Source: Propioniciclava sp. MC1595
Lineage (GTDB): Bacteria; Actinomycetota; Actinomycetes; Propionibacteriales; Propionibacteriaceae
Reading direction: 5' to 3'
Length of the DNA: 64,000 nt
NCBI RefSeq assembly: GCF_017569205.1
Contig: NZ_CP071870.1
Location: 1,674,001 to 1,738,000, forward strand
The translations under genes were made by a program, and so were the position numbers. This document shows, one piece after another, positions 47,375 to 57,648 of this stretch; position 1 is the first letter of the stretch, and every line of letters begins with the position of its first letter. Under the pieces are notes generated by a model. The model searched no databases, had not been told where the DNA came from, and worked only from the letters and a program-made list of their open reading frames with translations.

Positions 47375-48184
47375 TCGGCCGAAGGCCAGGATCGCCAGCC
47401 CGCCGGCGAGGATCAGCACGCCCGGCACCATGGCGACCAGCACGACCAGCGCGGACATCAGCGCGTTGATCGGCGCCGAACCGAGCCCCTGCAGGGCGAA
47501 GCACGCCAGCACGAACGGGACGCTGGTGGGCGCCAGCGCGATGCCCAGCGCTCCGACCGCCGCCACGACGGCCATCCCCACGTACGTGGGCCGGACGCCG
47601 AACCGGGCCGACAGCCGGGGCGCCAGCGGCACCATCACCAGCGACGAGACCGCGCTCGCCAACGCCATCCAGAACAGCACGCCGGAGTCGCCCAGGGCCA
47701 GCATGGCGTAGTGGGCCTGGGCGCCGACGATCGTGAACTGGCCGGCCAGCAGCACCAGCGTCGAGGCGCACAGCACGAGCAACGGCCGGTTGGTCCGGAC
47801 GGCCTCCCACGTCTGGCGGAGCGTCAGGGGGTGCACCTCGACCGGCACGTCCTCGCGGCAGGTCCGGTAGCACGTCCAGTACCCGCGAGCAGCAGCGGCG
47901 GGGTCGCCCACAGCAGGTACGGGCGGAAGCGGCCCCGCGCGGAGCTCCGCCGGTCGACCAGCCGCCCCGCGATCAGGTCGCAGGCCGCCGACCAGATCCG
48001 CACCACCAGCAGCAGGACGCCGACGTCGTAGGGGTCGAGCCGGGCGACGTTGACGTAGTAGACGACCAGGAAGACCGCTTGGAACGAGAAGACCAGGTTG
48101 TTGGCGATGTCCCCGGCCGCATAACCGACGAAGGACGCCGCGCCGAGCCGGCGCGGCGTCCCTGCGTGGTCGCTGGTCGTGGTG
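47360..48184 (-). pseudogene. GPH-family sugar transporter, decayed with two internal deletions
   Basis: The frame after lpdA reads ASFVGYAAGDIANNLVFSFQ, AVFLVVYYVNVARLDPYDVG, VLLLVVRIWSAACDLIAGRL, VDRRSSARGRFRPYLLWATP, a clear MelB/GPH N-terminus, without a start codon. At about 47887 (PLLLAG) it jumps in a new frame to YWTCYRTCREDVPVEVHPLT, with roughly 100 residues missing. It continues to INALMSALVVLVAMVPGVLI, where about 60 more residues seem missing, and ends at 47360 inside the 3' end of the M23 gene (convergent). MelB-type proteins have about 450 residues; here about 270 remain. Confidence 0.7.
48133..48161 (-). terminator. Perfect hairpin after lpdA
   Basis: 12-base arms GGACGCCGCGCC (48133-48144) and GGCGCGGCGTCC (48150-48161), 5-base loop, 26 bases after the lpdA stop and inside the GPH pseudogene. 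It is followed on the minus strand by TTCGTCGG, a weak T tract. It probably ends the lpdA message. Confidence 0.55.
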
Positions 48185-48186
48185 GC

Positions 48187-49584
<1,398 letters not shown>

Positions 49585-49663
49585 GCGGCCACTCTATTAC
49601 CGACCGCGGCACCGCGGAGAACGGGTCCGTCCTCGTCCCGATTGAGGGCTAGACTCGATCAGC

Positions 49664-51187
49664 GTGACCCAGAACAACTCCGCGAGCATCGGTCGGCTGA
49701 TCCGTGACGCGCGCATGCAGCGAGGCCTCTCCCCCGAGCAGGTGGCCGCGGCGCTCGACCTGGACCCGTCCGACCTGCGCGCGATCGAGACCGGCGCCCG
49801 CGAGCTCGACCTCGAGAACGTCACGCGGATCGCCACGACCCTGCAGGACCCGGCGCTCGCGCCGTCGGTGCGCACGATGCACCTGCGGATCAAGGGTCCC
49901 ACCAAGCTGGCCGGCGCCATCGACGTGCGCTCCTCCAAGAACGCCGCCGTCTCCCTGCTGTGCGCCTCGCTGCTCAACCGCGGCCGCACGGTGCTGGAGG
50001 GCGTGGCCCAGATCGAGGAGGTCAACCGGATCCTCGAGGTGCTGGAGTCCATCGGGGTCCAGGTGACCTGGTCGGACGACAAGTCCGAGCTGGAGCTCGT
50101 CCGCCCCGACGTGCTCGACCTGGCGGGCATGGACATCGAGGCCGCGCGCCGCACCCGCTCGGTGATCATGTTCCTCGGCCCCTTGCTGCACCTCCTGCCC
50201 GAGTTCCAGCTCCCCTACGCCGGGGGCTGCAACCTCGGCACGCGCACCGTCACCCCGCACCTGCAGGCCCTGCAGCCCTTCGGCCTGGACGTGCAGGCCA
50301 CCGAGGGTTACTACCAGGCGCACGTGCGCGAGGGGGACGCCGGGGTGCGCCACATCACGCTCACCGAGCGCGGCGACACCGTCACCGAGAACGTGCTCAT
50401 GGCCGCGGCGCTCCACCCCGGCCTGACCGTCATCCGCAACGCCTCGCCCAACTACATGGTCCAGGACCTGTGCTTCTTCCTGCAGGCCCTCGGCGTCACC
50501 ATCGAGGGCATCGGCTCGACGACGCTGAACGTCACCGGCCTGGAGGAGATCGCCACGGACGTGCGCGTGGCGCCGTCGGAGGACCCGATCGAGGCCATGA
50601 GCCTGATCACGGCGGCCGTCGTCACGAAGTCCCAGATCACCGTCCGACGGGCCCCGATCGAATTCCTCGAGATCGAGCTGGCGATCCTGGCCGACATGGG
50701 CCTCACGTTCGACCTGTCCGAGGAGTACAGGGCCGTCAACGGCAACACCCGTCTGGTCGACATCACGGTGTACCCCTCCGAGTTGCACGCGGCGGTCGAC
50801 AAGATCCACCCCATGCCGTTCCCGGGGCTCAACATCGACAACCTGCCGTTCTTCGCGGTCATCGCCGCCGAGGCGGAGGGTCGCACGCTGATCCACGACT
50901 GGGTCTACGAGAACCGGGCCATCCACCTGCTCGAGCTCAACAAGTTGGGCGCCGACACGCAGCTGCTCGACCCGCACCGCCTGGTCGTGAACGGGCCGAC
51001 GCGCTGGCGCAGCCAGGAGCTCATCTGCCCGCCGGCGCTGCGCCCCGCGGTGTGCCTGCTCCTGGCCTCGATGGCCGCCCGCGGCATCACCGTCCTGCGC
51101 GACGTCTACGTGATCAACCGCGGCTACGAGGACATCGCGAACCGGCTGAACAAGCTCGGCGCCGACATCCAGGTGTTCTTCGACTGA
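49664..51187 (+). CDS. MurA-type enolpyruvyl transferase with N-terminal XRE HTH
   Basis: 507 residues from GTG 49664 (TAGACT 8 bases upstream). Residues about 8-60 form an XRE/HTH_3 domain: GRLIRDARMQRGLSPEQVAA, ALDLDPSDLRAIETGARELD. From about residue 72 (MHLRIKGPTKLAGAIDVRSS) it is a UDP-GlcNAc enolpyruvyl transferase, with SKNAAVSLLCA and the catalytic Cys loop YAGGCNLGTRTVTPHLQALQ. The enzyme part transfers enolpyruvate from PEP to UDP-GlcNAc. The fused HTH suggests a DNA-binding or regulatory role, or it is a second, non-canonical MurA. A normal murA is expected elsewhere. Confidence 0.85.
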   Translation: MTQNNSASIGRLIRDARMQRGLSPEQVAAALDLDPSDLRAIETGARELDLENVTRIATTLQDPALAPSVRTMHLRIKGPTKLAGAIDVRSSKNAAVSLLCASLLNRGRTVLEGVAQIEEVNRILEVLESIGVQVTWSDDKSELELVRPDVLDLAGMDIEAARRTRSVIMFLGPLLHLLPEFQLPYAGGCNLGTRTVTPHLQALQPFGLDVQATEGYYQAHVREGDAGVRHITLTERGDTVTENVLMAAALHPGLTVIRNASPNYMVQDLCFFLQALGVTIEGIGSTTLNVTGLEEIATDVRVAPSEDPIEAMSLITAAVVTKSQITVRRAPIEFLEIELAILADMGLTFDLSEEYRAVNGNTRLVDITVYPSELHAAVDKIHPMPFPGLNIDNLPFFAVIAAEAEGRTLIHDWVYENRAIHLLELNKLGADTQLLDPHRLVVNGPTRWRSQELICPPALRPAVCLLLASMAARGITVLRDVYVINRGYEDIANRLNKLGADIQVFFD

Positions 51188-51202
51188 CGCCGGCGCCGCG
51201 CC

Positions 51203-52057
51203 TCAGCGGACCTTCGTGACCTCGAAGTGGAAGCGCGGGGCGACCAGGTCGTCCTGCGCGGCCACCAGGGCCAGCTCGCGCTGGTCGAGGCCGGTGGTGC
51301 GCTCCAGCACCGAGTAGACGATGTCGGCCGTGCGGCCCACGGCCGCCTCGACGTCGCCGGTCTCCAGCAGCGCGGCCAGGAACATCGACGAGGTCAGGTC
51401 GCCCGAGCCGGTGAACGTGCGGCCCAGCAGCGGGGTGGTCACCGACCACGCGCCGTCGTCGCTGACCGCGACCATCGTGACCGTCTCGGGCTCGGACTCC
51501 TCGACGACCACGGAGGTCACCAGCACCACGTCGGGGCCCTTCAGGCGCAGTGCGTCGGCGGCCTCCAGGACCTCGGGCAGCGTGGTCGCCTCGCGGCCGG
51601 TCAGGAAGTTCAGCTCGTAGTGGTTGGGGGTGAGCACGTCGGCGGCCTGCACGACGTTGTCGCGGATGAACTCGGGGATGCCCGGCAGCACGTACATGCC
51701 GCGGCCGACGTCGCCCATCACCGGGTCGCAGCACCACACGGCGCCCGGGTTGCGCTCCTTGACCTTCTCCACGATCCGCAGGATCTCCGCACCCATGGCC
51801 GGCGCGCCCTGGTAGCCGGTCAGCACGGCGTCCACCTGCGGCAGCACGCCCAACTCGTCGATGCCCTCGACGACCTCGGCGACGTCCTCGGGGCGCAGGA
51901 GCGGGCCACGCTTGCTCGGGTAGGAGGTGTTGTTGCTGAAGTGCACCGTCAGGACCGGCCACACCTCGCAGCCCAGCCGCATGAGCGGGAAGGTCGCCGC
52001 GCTGTTCCCCACGTGCCCGTAGGCGACGGAGGACTGGATCGACAGAATCGTGGTCAC
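51203..52057 (-). CDS. pdxY: Pyridoxal kinase
   Basis: 284 residues from GTG 52057 (TTILSIQSSVAYGHVGNSAA), the canonical PdxY N-terminus; the upstream in-frame ATG at 52078 is less likely. Ribokinase-like motifs: HFSNNTSYPSKRGPLL, VDAVLTGYQGAPAMG, WCCDPVMGDVGRGMYV, LTPNHYELNFLTGRE, and FTGSGDLTSSMFLAALLETG with the anion hole and the catalytic Asp. Phosphorylates pyridoxal to PLP, needed by GcvP, MalY and MetY in this window. Confidence 0.92.
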   Translation of the reverse strand: MTTILSIQSSVAYGHVGNSAATFPLMRLGCEVWPVLTVHFSNNTSYPSKRGPLLRPEDVAEVVEGIDELGVLPQVDAVLTGYQGAPAMGAEILRIVEKVKERNPGAVWCCDPVMGDVGRGMYVLPGIPEFIRDNVVQAADVLTPNHYELNFLTGREATTLPEVLEAADALRLKGPDVVLVTSVVVEESEPETVTMVAVSDDGAWSVTTPLLGRTFTGSGDLTSSMFLAALLETGDVEAAVGRTADIVYSVLERTTGLDQRELALVAAQDDLVAPRFHFEVTKVR

Positions 52058-52129
52058 AAGAGGCCATTCTGCACCCAACCGCGGACGGCGTTCATCACCG
52101 TGTCACGGTTGTTCCCTAAGGTGTGCACC

Positions 52130-52924
52130 ATGCGGGGGCGACCAGCGGACCAGTACGCGTACTTCGACGCGCCGTTCATCGCGCTCGCCCACCGCGGCGG
52201 TATCACCGACGAGGCCCCCATCGAGGTCGAGAACAGCCTGCGCGGGTTCAAGGCCGCGTGGGACTTCGGGTTCCGCCACCTCGAGACCGACGTGCACACC
52301 ACGGCCGACGGCGTCCTCGTCGCGTTCCACGACGAGGTCCTCGACCGGGTGACGGACGCCGCGGGTCGCCTCGCCGCCCTGCCGTGGGCCGAGGTCGAGC
52401 GGGCGCGCATCGGCGGGTCGGAGCCCATCCCCCGGCTGGACGACCTCCTCGAGGCGCTGCCGCAGGCCCGGTTCAACATCGACATCAAGGCCCCCGGCGC
52501 GATCGAGCCGCTGGCGTCCACGATCGAGCGCCACGCGGCGCACGACCGGGTGTGCGTGGGCAGCTTCCACCTCGCCAGCATCACCGCGTTCCGGAAGCGG
52601 ACGGGCGGGCGCGTGGCGACGTCGGCGTCCCCGCTCGAGGTCGGCGTGTTCGGCCTGGCCCCCGGCCTGCGCCGCGTGTGGCCGCTGCAGGGCCAGGCCT
52701 TCCAGATGCCCGAGCTCGAGCCCCGCACCGGGCGGCGGCTGCTCACCCGCGGGATGGTCGACGCCGCGCACCGGCACGGCGCCGTGGTGCACGTGTGGAC
52801 CATCAACGAACGCCCCGACATGGAGCGCCTCATCGACCTCGGTGTCGACGGGATCGTCACCGACAACCTCGCCACGCTCAAGGCCGTCCTGGTCGAGCGG
52901 GACCTGTGGGAAGGACACGCATGA
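52130..52924 (+). CDS. Glycerophosphodiester phosphodiesterase (GDPD)
   Basis: 264 residues from ATG 52130, 7 bases after TAAGGT. GDPD core: IALAHRGGITDEAP, FKAAWDFGFRHLETDVHTTA with the ETD metal site, LVAFHDEVLDRVTDAAGR with the catalytic His, ARFNIDIKAPGAIEPLAST, and the final VDGIVTDNLATLKAVL. Hydrolyses glycerophosphodiesters to glycerol 3-phosphate. The stop overlaps the next gene (ATGA), which may export or import its substrate or product. Confidence 0.93.
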   Translation: MRGRPADQYAYFDAPFIALAHRGGITDEAPIEVENSLRGFKAAWDFGFRHLETDVHTTADGVLVAFHDEVLDRVTDAAGRLAALPWAEVERARIGGSEPIPRLDDLLEALPQARFNIDIKAPGAIEPLASTIERHAAHDRVCVGSFHLASITAFRKRTGGRVATSASPLEVGVFGLAPGLRRVWPLQGQAFQMPELEPRTGRRLLTRGMVDAAHRHGAVVHVWTINERPDMERLIDLGVDGIVTDNLATLKAVLVERDLWEGHA

Positions 52925-54264
52925 CCAACTCGCTGCCGGTCGAGGGCTCCGCCCTCGAGGGGAACCGGCCCAGCCCCCGCCGCAAGGTCTGGGCGTGGGC
53001 GATGTGGGACTGGGGCACCCAGCCCCTGAACACCGTCATCATCACGTTCGTCTTCAGCGTCTACATCACGGGCCAGGCCTTCGGCCCCGAGAACGTCACC
53101 GCGCAGGCGCTGGCCCTGTCGACCGGGATCGCCGGCCTCATCGTCGCGCTCATCGCGCCGGTTCTGGGTCAGCGCTCCGACCGCACGGGCCGCACCGTGT
53201 TCAACCTGCGCTGGCAGACCTGGCTGATCGCCGCCCTCGCCGCCGCCCTGTTCTTCGTGCGGCCCGCGCCCGAGTACCTGTGGCTGGGGCTGGGCATCCT
53301 GGGCGTGGCGTCGATCATCGGCGAGCTGGCCAACGTCAACTACTACTCGCTCATCGACGAGGTCTCGACCAAGGACAACGTCGGTCGTGTGTCCGGCTTC
53401 GGCTGGGGCATGGGCTACCTCGGCGGCATCGTCGCCCTGCTGGTGCTCTACTTCGGCTTCATCTCCCCCGACGTCGGGCTGTTCGGCGTCACCAGCGACG
53501 ACGGCATGGACATCCGCGCATCGATGATCGTCTGCGGCGTCTGGATCCTGCTGTTCACCCTGCCGACCTTCCTCGCCCTGAAGGACAAGCCGCGCACCGC
53601 GCCGGTGGAGAAGGTCGGCATCGTGCGTTCCTACGGCCTCCTCGTGGACTCGATCAAGAAGCTGTGGCGCTCCAGCCCGCACACGGTGTTCTTCCTCGCC
53701 GCCTCCGCGCTGTTCCGCGACGGGCTCTCGGGCGTCTTCGCCTTCGGCGCCGTGCTGGCCTCGCTCACCTTCGGTTTCTCCCCCGGCGACGTCATCATCT
53801 TCGGCGCGGTGGCCAACATCGTCGCGGGCGTCTCGACGATCCTGTTCGGCTACGTCGACGACTGGATCGGCCCCAAGAAGGTCATCCTGATCTCGCTGGC
53901 CGCGCTCGTCGCGCTGGGCCTGGGCGTGTTCTTCCTGCACGACCGCGGGCAGATCGTCTTCTGGACCCTCGGCATGGCCATGACCGCCTTCGTGGGTCCG
54001 GCGCAGTCGGCGTCCCGGTCGTTCCTCGCCCGGCTCATCCCCGAGGGCAAGGCGGGCGAGATCTTCGGCCTCTACGCCACCACCGGCCGCGCGATCTCGT
54101 TCCTCTCCCCCGCCGCCTTCGGCCTCGCGGTGGGCCTGGGTGCGGCCATCACCGGCGAGGAGAACACCGCCTACTGGGGCATCATGGGCATCGTCCTGAT
54201 CCTGCTGGCCGGCCTGCTCGTCCTGATCCCGGTCAAGGAGCCCGCCGACCACGCCGTCGACTGA
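52921..54264 (+). CDS. MFS transporter, UMF1/Atg22 type
   Basis: 447 residues, twelve helices. The N-terminus RRKVWAWAMWDWGTQPLNTV is the UMF1/Atg22 family signature. FSVYITGQAFGPENVTAQAL, GLIVALIAPVLGQRSDRTGR and, later, FVGPAQSASRSFLARLIPEG and GEIFGLYATTGRAISFLSPA are typical. Atg22 exports amino acids from yeast vacuoles; bacterial substrates are unknown. ATGA overlap with the GDPD gene suggests a lipid-degradation link. Confidence 0.88.
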   Translation: MTNSLPVEGSALEGNRPSPRRKVWAWAMWDWGTQPLNTVIITFVFSVYITGQAFGPENVTAQALALSTGIAGLIVALIAPVLGQRSDRTGRTVFNLRWQTWLIAALAAALFFVRPAPEYLWLGLGILGVASIIGELANVNYYSLIDEVSTKDNVGRVSGFGWGMGYLGGIVALLVLYFGFISPDVGLFGVTSDDGMDIRASMIVCGVWILLFTLPTFLALKDKPRTAPVEKVGIVRSYGLLVDSIKKLWRSSPHTVFFLAASALFRDGLSGVFAFGAVLASLTFGFSPGDVIIFGAVANIVAGVSTILFGYVDDWIGPKKVILISLAALVALGLGVFFLHDRGQIVFWTLGMAMTAFVGPAQSASRSFLARLIPEGKAGEIFGLYATTGRAISFLSPAAFGLAVGLGAAITGEENTAYWGIMGIVLILLAGLLVLIPVKEPADHAVD

Positions 54265-54281
54265 TGCCCGCCGACCCCTTC

Positions 54282-54309
54282 GGGAACATTGGGACCGCCC
54301 GGTAGCGTT
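54282..54309 (+). promoter_or_regulatory. Candidate SigR/SigH-type promoter of rbpA
   Basis: GGGAACA (54282-54288), 17 bases, CGTT (54306-54309), the consensus of redox-stress sigma factors SigR (Streptomyces) and SigH (Mycobacterium). The rbpA ATG is 22 bases further. In Streptomyces coelicolor rbpA is a known SigR target. Confidence 0.7.
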
Positions 54310-54331
54310 GGGGTCGACGAAGGAGGACACC

Positions 54332-54664
54332 ATGGCAGACAAGGCACTGAGGGGTCAGGGCCTGGGCTCGAAGAGCCTCGCCGACCCCGCGGGCGTCGAA
54401 CTGGCTCCTCGCCAGGAGACCTCGTTCGACTGCCCCAAGGAGCACCACTTCACGATCCCGTTCGCCGCCGAGGCGGAGCTCCCCACCGAGTGGGAGTGCC
54501 CGCGCTGCGGCCAGATGGCCCGCCGCTCCGACGGCGTCGAGCCCGAGCCCAAGGAGGTCAAGCCCCCGCGCACCCACTGGGACATGCTGCGGGAGCGCCG
54601 CTCCATCGAGGAGCTGGAGGACATCCTCGCCGAGCGCCTCGAGGAGATCCGCAAGGACACCTGA
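54332..54664 (+). CDS. rbpA: RNA polymerase-binding protein RbpA
   Basis: 110 residues from ATG 54332 after GAAGGAGG. DKALRGQGLGSKSLADPAGV and EYxCxxxHxF-type sequence FDCPKEHHFTIPFAAEAELP, then WECPRCGQMARRSD (zinc-binding or core domain), and the C-terminal sigma-interacting helix THWDMLRERRSIEELEDILA. RbpA stabilises RNA polymerase-promoter complexes with primary sigma factors and is limited to actinobacteria. A SigR-type promoter is upstream. Confidence 0.96.
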   Translation: MADKALRGQGLGSKSLADPAGVELAPRQETSFDCPKEHHFTIPFAAEAELPTEWECPRCGQMARRSDGVEPEPKEVKPPRTHWDMLRERRSIEELEDILAERLEEIRKDT

Positions 54665-54668
54665 GGCG

Positions 54669-55163
54669 TCAGTCGACGATCTCGCCCCGGATGACGGTGG
54701 GGTCCTCCGGCTCGCGCCGTACGGCCGGGTCGGGACGCACCACCGTGTCCGGGCGCAGCTTGGCGTCCAGGAGGTCGGCCTGGTCGCGGTACCGGCGGGT
54801 GGCCGCGTTCAGCACCGACTGGACGCCGCGGCGGGCCAGCGGGCGGGTGGCCGGGACCAGGCACAGGATCCCCAGCACGTCGGTGAGGAAGCCCGGCAGC
54901 ATCAGCAGCAGCCCGCCGACCAGGACCAGGGCGGCGTCCGAGACCTTCCGCCCGACCGTGTCGGGGTCGTTCTGCGCCTCGCGCAGGGACGCCCACGCAC
55001 GGGCCCCCTCGCGACGCAGCAGGAAGCCGCCCAGTGCGGCCAGCGCGAGCAGGACCAGCAGCGTCCAGAGCACGCCGATCTCGCCGGCGACCCAGACGAG
55101 CAGGGCGATCTCGGCGACCGCGAGGACGCCGAGGCCGAGCAGGACCCACGGGGCGCGCCGCAT
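54669..55163 (-). CDS. fxsA: FxsA-family membrane protein
   Basis: 164 residues. Two or three membrane segments: PWVLLGLGVLAVAEIALLVW, VLWTLLVLLALAALGGFLL and ALVLVGGLLLMLPGFLTDVL. The GGLLLMLPGFLTDVLGILCL stretch is the FxsA signature. The protein is a cytoplasmic-membrane protein; in E. coli overproduction relieves F exclusion of T7, but its normal role is unknown. The start codon overlaps the Ppm stop by one base. Confidence 0.88.
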   Translation of the reverse strand: MRRAPWVLLGLGVLAVAEIALLVWVAGEIGVLWTLLVLLALAALGGFLLRREGARAWASLREAQNDPDTVGRKVSDAALVLVGGLLLMLPGFLTDVLGILCLVPATRPLARRGVQSVLNAATRRYRDQADLLDAKLRPDTVVRPDPAVRREPEDPTVIRGEIVD

Positions 55164-56026
55164 CAGCGCGCCCTGCCGTTGCGGAACTCGCGCGCCGCGT
55201 CGCGGGCGGCACGGGACACGGCTCCCACGAACCGGCCGGCGACCTCGCCGGCGTGCTCGGGCCCGCCGCGCAGGGCGGCCACGGCGTCCCTGACCTGCTT
55301 GCCGCGGTGCTTCAGCCCCAGCTCGGTGGTGCGGATCATGGCCTCCTTGACCACGTCGCCGCTCATCTTCGACTCCCCGGCGGTCCGCTCGATGAACTCG
55401 ATCGGGACCTCCTTGATGCGGTAGCCACGCTTGTGCGCGTTCCACGTCAGGTCGCGCTGGATGCCGTAGCCCTGGCCGTCGATCGGGTCGTCGAGGATCG
55501 CGCGCAGCGTGTCGGCCCTGAAGGCGTTGAGGCCGCCGGTGATGTCCTTGACCGGCAGGCCCAGCATCAGGCGGGTGTAGATCGAGCCGCCGCGGCTGAG
55601 CAGTTCGCGGTGCAGCGGCCAGTTCACGACCGAGCCGCCCGGCACCCAGCGCGAGCCCTTGACCATGTCGGCCTCGTGCAGGCCGGCGAGGACGCGCGGC
55701 AGCTGCTCGGGCTGGTGGGACCCGTCGGCGTCGAACTCGACGACCACGTCGTAGCCCTCGCCCAGGCCCCACGCGAAGCCCGCCTTGTAGGCGGCCCCCA
55801 GACCCTCCTTGCCCTGGCGGTGCAGGACGTGGATGTGGTCGTCGGCTGCGGCCAGCTCGTCGGCGCGGCGGCCGGTGCCGTCGGGCGAGTTGTCGTCCAC
55901 GACGAGGATGTGCGCCTCGGGGACGGCGGCGCGCAGGCGACCGGTGATCATGTCGACGTTGTCGATCTCGTTGTAGGTCGGGATGATGACCAGGATCCGA
56001 CCGAGGCCGTCGTACGACTGCGGCAT
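55163..56026 (-). CDS. ppm1: Polyprenol monophosphomannose synthase (GT2)
   Basis: 287 residues. GT2/DPM1 fold: RILVIIPTYNEIDNVDMITG, AHILVVDDNSPDGTGRRADE, YKAGFAWGLGEGYDVVVEFD with DADGSHQP as the metal-binding DxD, and KGSRWVPGGSVVNWPLHREL. Transfers mannose from GDP-Man to polyprenol phosphate for lipoglycan (LM/LAM-like) and protein mannosylation. The Lnt gene lies 6 bases upstream. In M. tuberculosis both are one protein, Ppm1. Confidence 0.94.
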   Translation of the reverse strand: MPQSYDGLGRILVIIPTYNEIDNVDMITGRLRAAVPEAHILVVDDNSPDGTGRRADELAAADDHIHVLHRQGKEGLGAAYKAGFAWGLGEGYDVVVEFDADGSHQPEQLPRVLAGLHEADMVKGSRWVPGGSVVNWPLHRELLSRGGSIYTRLMLGLPVKDITGGLNAFRADTLRAILDDPIDGQGYGIQRDLTWNAHKRGYRIKEVPIEFIERTAGESKMSGDVVKEAMIRTTELGLKHRGKQVRDAVAALRGGPEHAGEVAGRFVGAVSRAARDAAREFRNGRAR

Positions 56027-56032
56027 GGGGTT

Positions 56033-57616
56033 TCAGCTCCTCACTGGCACGGGTGCGGCCGAGCCAACGTCCATTGTCCCACCCCGACGGCGGGAGCCAA
56101 GCACCCACAGCCCCCACGCGACCCCGGCGAGTCCCTGAGCGGCGAGCAGGTACTCCACCCAGCGGGACGCGACCATGGCCGGCGTCGCGGTGGTGCGCAG
56201 CGCCATCGCGTGCACGCCCGAGGCCGACACCGAGTCGGGGACGAGGTCGAGCACCTCGCCGCGCTGGCCCACCAGCCCGGACACGCCGGTGGTCGTGACG
56301 ACGAGCACCTCGCGGCGCATCTCGGCGGCCCGGACGCGCGTGGCGGCGAACTGCTGATCGATCTGGATGGTGCCCTGGTACATGGCGTTGCTGCTCTGCA
56401 CCACCATCACCTGCGCGTCGCGGGCGGCCTCGAACACGGTCTCGGGGTAGATCACCTCGTAGCAGATGGCCACGCCGACCTCCACGGTGCGCCCGTCGGC
56501 CAGCGTGACGGGGAAGGCTCCCGGGGTCGTTCCCGGCACCGACTGGTGGCCCACGTAGGCCAGCTGAGGGATGAGGGGCAGGAAGAAGTCGCGGAACGGG
56601 ATCCACTCCCCGAAGGGGACCAGGTTGCGCTTGGCGTAGACGAGCTCGGCGCCGGCGGCGTCGTGGCGCACGGCCACGGTCTGGCGGGTCTGGGCCGCCT
56701 CGTCGGTGTAGATCGTGCCGACCACGACCGGGACGCCGGCGTCGGCGACCGCCGCGTCGACGGCGGCTGCGGTCGGGGCGTCCTGGCGCGGGTCCATGTC
56801 GGTGGAGTTCTCGGGCCAGACGATGAGGTCGGGGGCGACCTCGTCGCCGGCGCGGACCCGCTCCATCAGCCGCCCGGTCTCGGCCTGGGTGTTGAACGTG
56901 ATCGTGCGGGCCTCGCCCAGCCCGTACACCCCGCCGCCGGGGGCGCCGGGCTGCACCCAGCCGACCTGCACCTCCTCGGCCGCACCGGCGTCGGCGGGCA
57001 GCCATGCGCGTCCCGCGAGACCGACGCCGACCGTGACGAGGAGGGCCGACCCCAGCGCGACCGCGGCCCGCGGCGTCCGGGTGGCGACGAGGGCCGCGAG
57101 CAGGTGGCCCAGCAGCGCGACCAGGTAGGTGACGGACGCCGCGCCGGCCAGCGGGTAGAACCCGGCCAGCCACGAGTCGAGCTGGGTGTAACCCAGCCGC
57201 ATCCAGGCGAAGCCGTCGAAGGGGAAGACCGAGGTGACGAACTCCATGAGCGCCCACGCGCCGGCACCCCACACCGGGGCCCAGCGCAGGCGCGCGACGA
57301 GGTGGAGCGCGCCGCCCAGGGCGGCGTAGAACAGCGACATCACCAGGGACAACCCGGCGTAGGAGGCGACCATGATCGAGGTCTGCCACACCAGCGAGGT
57401 GAACATGAACACGGCGCCGAACGCCCAGCCCAGCCCGACGGCGGCGAGCACCCCGCGCGCCCGGGCCGTGGCCCAGGCCAGGAGCGCGACCGCGACGAAG
57501 GCCAGCGGCCACGCGTTGAAGGGCATGAAGGACGCCGTGGCGGCGAGCCCGCCGATGCCCGCGACGGGCGCCAGGGCCCGCCACGGGACGTGCTGCTCCC
57601 GACCCTCCGACATCAC
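56033..57616 (-). CDS. lnt: Apolipoprotein N-acyltransferase
   Basis: 527 residues from GTG 57616 (TAGGCT 6 bases upstream; ATG 57613 also possible). Six to eight membrane helices, then a nitrilase domain with the catalytic triad: Glu in LIVWPENSTDMDPRQDA, Lys in ELVYAKRNLVPFGEWIPF and Cys in VEVGVAICYEVIYPETVFE. Adds the third acyl chain to lipoproteins. Adjacent Ppm and FxsA genes form the same unit. The M20 gene on the other strand is divergent with overlapping control bases. Confidence 0.93.
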   Translation of the reverse strand: MMSEGREQHVPWRALAPVAGIGGLAATASFMPFNAWPLAFVAVALLAWATARARGVLAAVGLGWAFGAVFMFTSLVWQTSIMVASYAGLSLVMSLFYAALGGALHLVARLRWAPVWGAGAWALMEFVTSVFPFDGFAWMRLGYTQLDSWLAGFYPLAGAASVTYLVALLGHLLAALVATRTPRAAVALGSALLVTVGVGLAGRAWLPADAGAAEEVQVGWVQPGAPGGGVYGLGEARTITFNTQAETGRLMERVRAGDEVAPDLIVWPENSTDMDPRQDAPTAAAVDAAVADAGVPVVVGTIYTDEAAQTRQTVAVRHDAAGAELVYAKRNLVPFGEWIPFRDFFLPLIPQLAYVGHQSVPGTTPGAFPVTLADGRTVEVGVAICYEVIYPETVFEAARDAQVMVVQSSNAMYQGTIQIDQQFAATRVRAAEMRREVLVVTTTGVSGLVGQRGEVLDLVPDSVSASGVHAMALRTTATPAMVASRWVEYLLAAQGLAGVAWGLWVLGSRRRGGTMDVGSAAPVPVRS

Positions 57617-57648
57617 CGGGGCAGCCTACCCGGCTAGGGTTGGCGACC

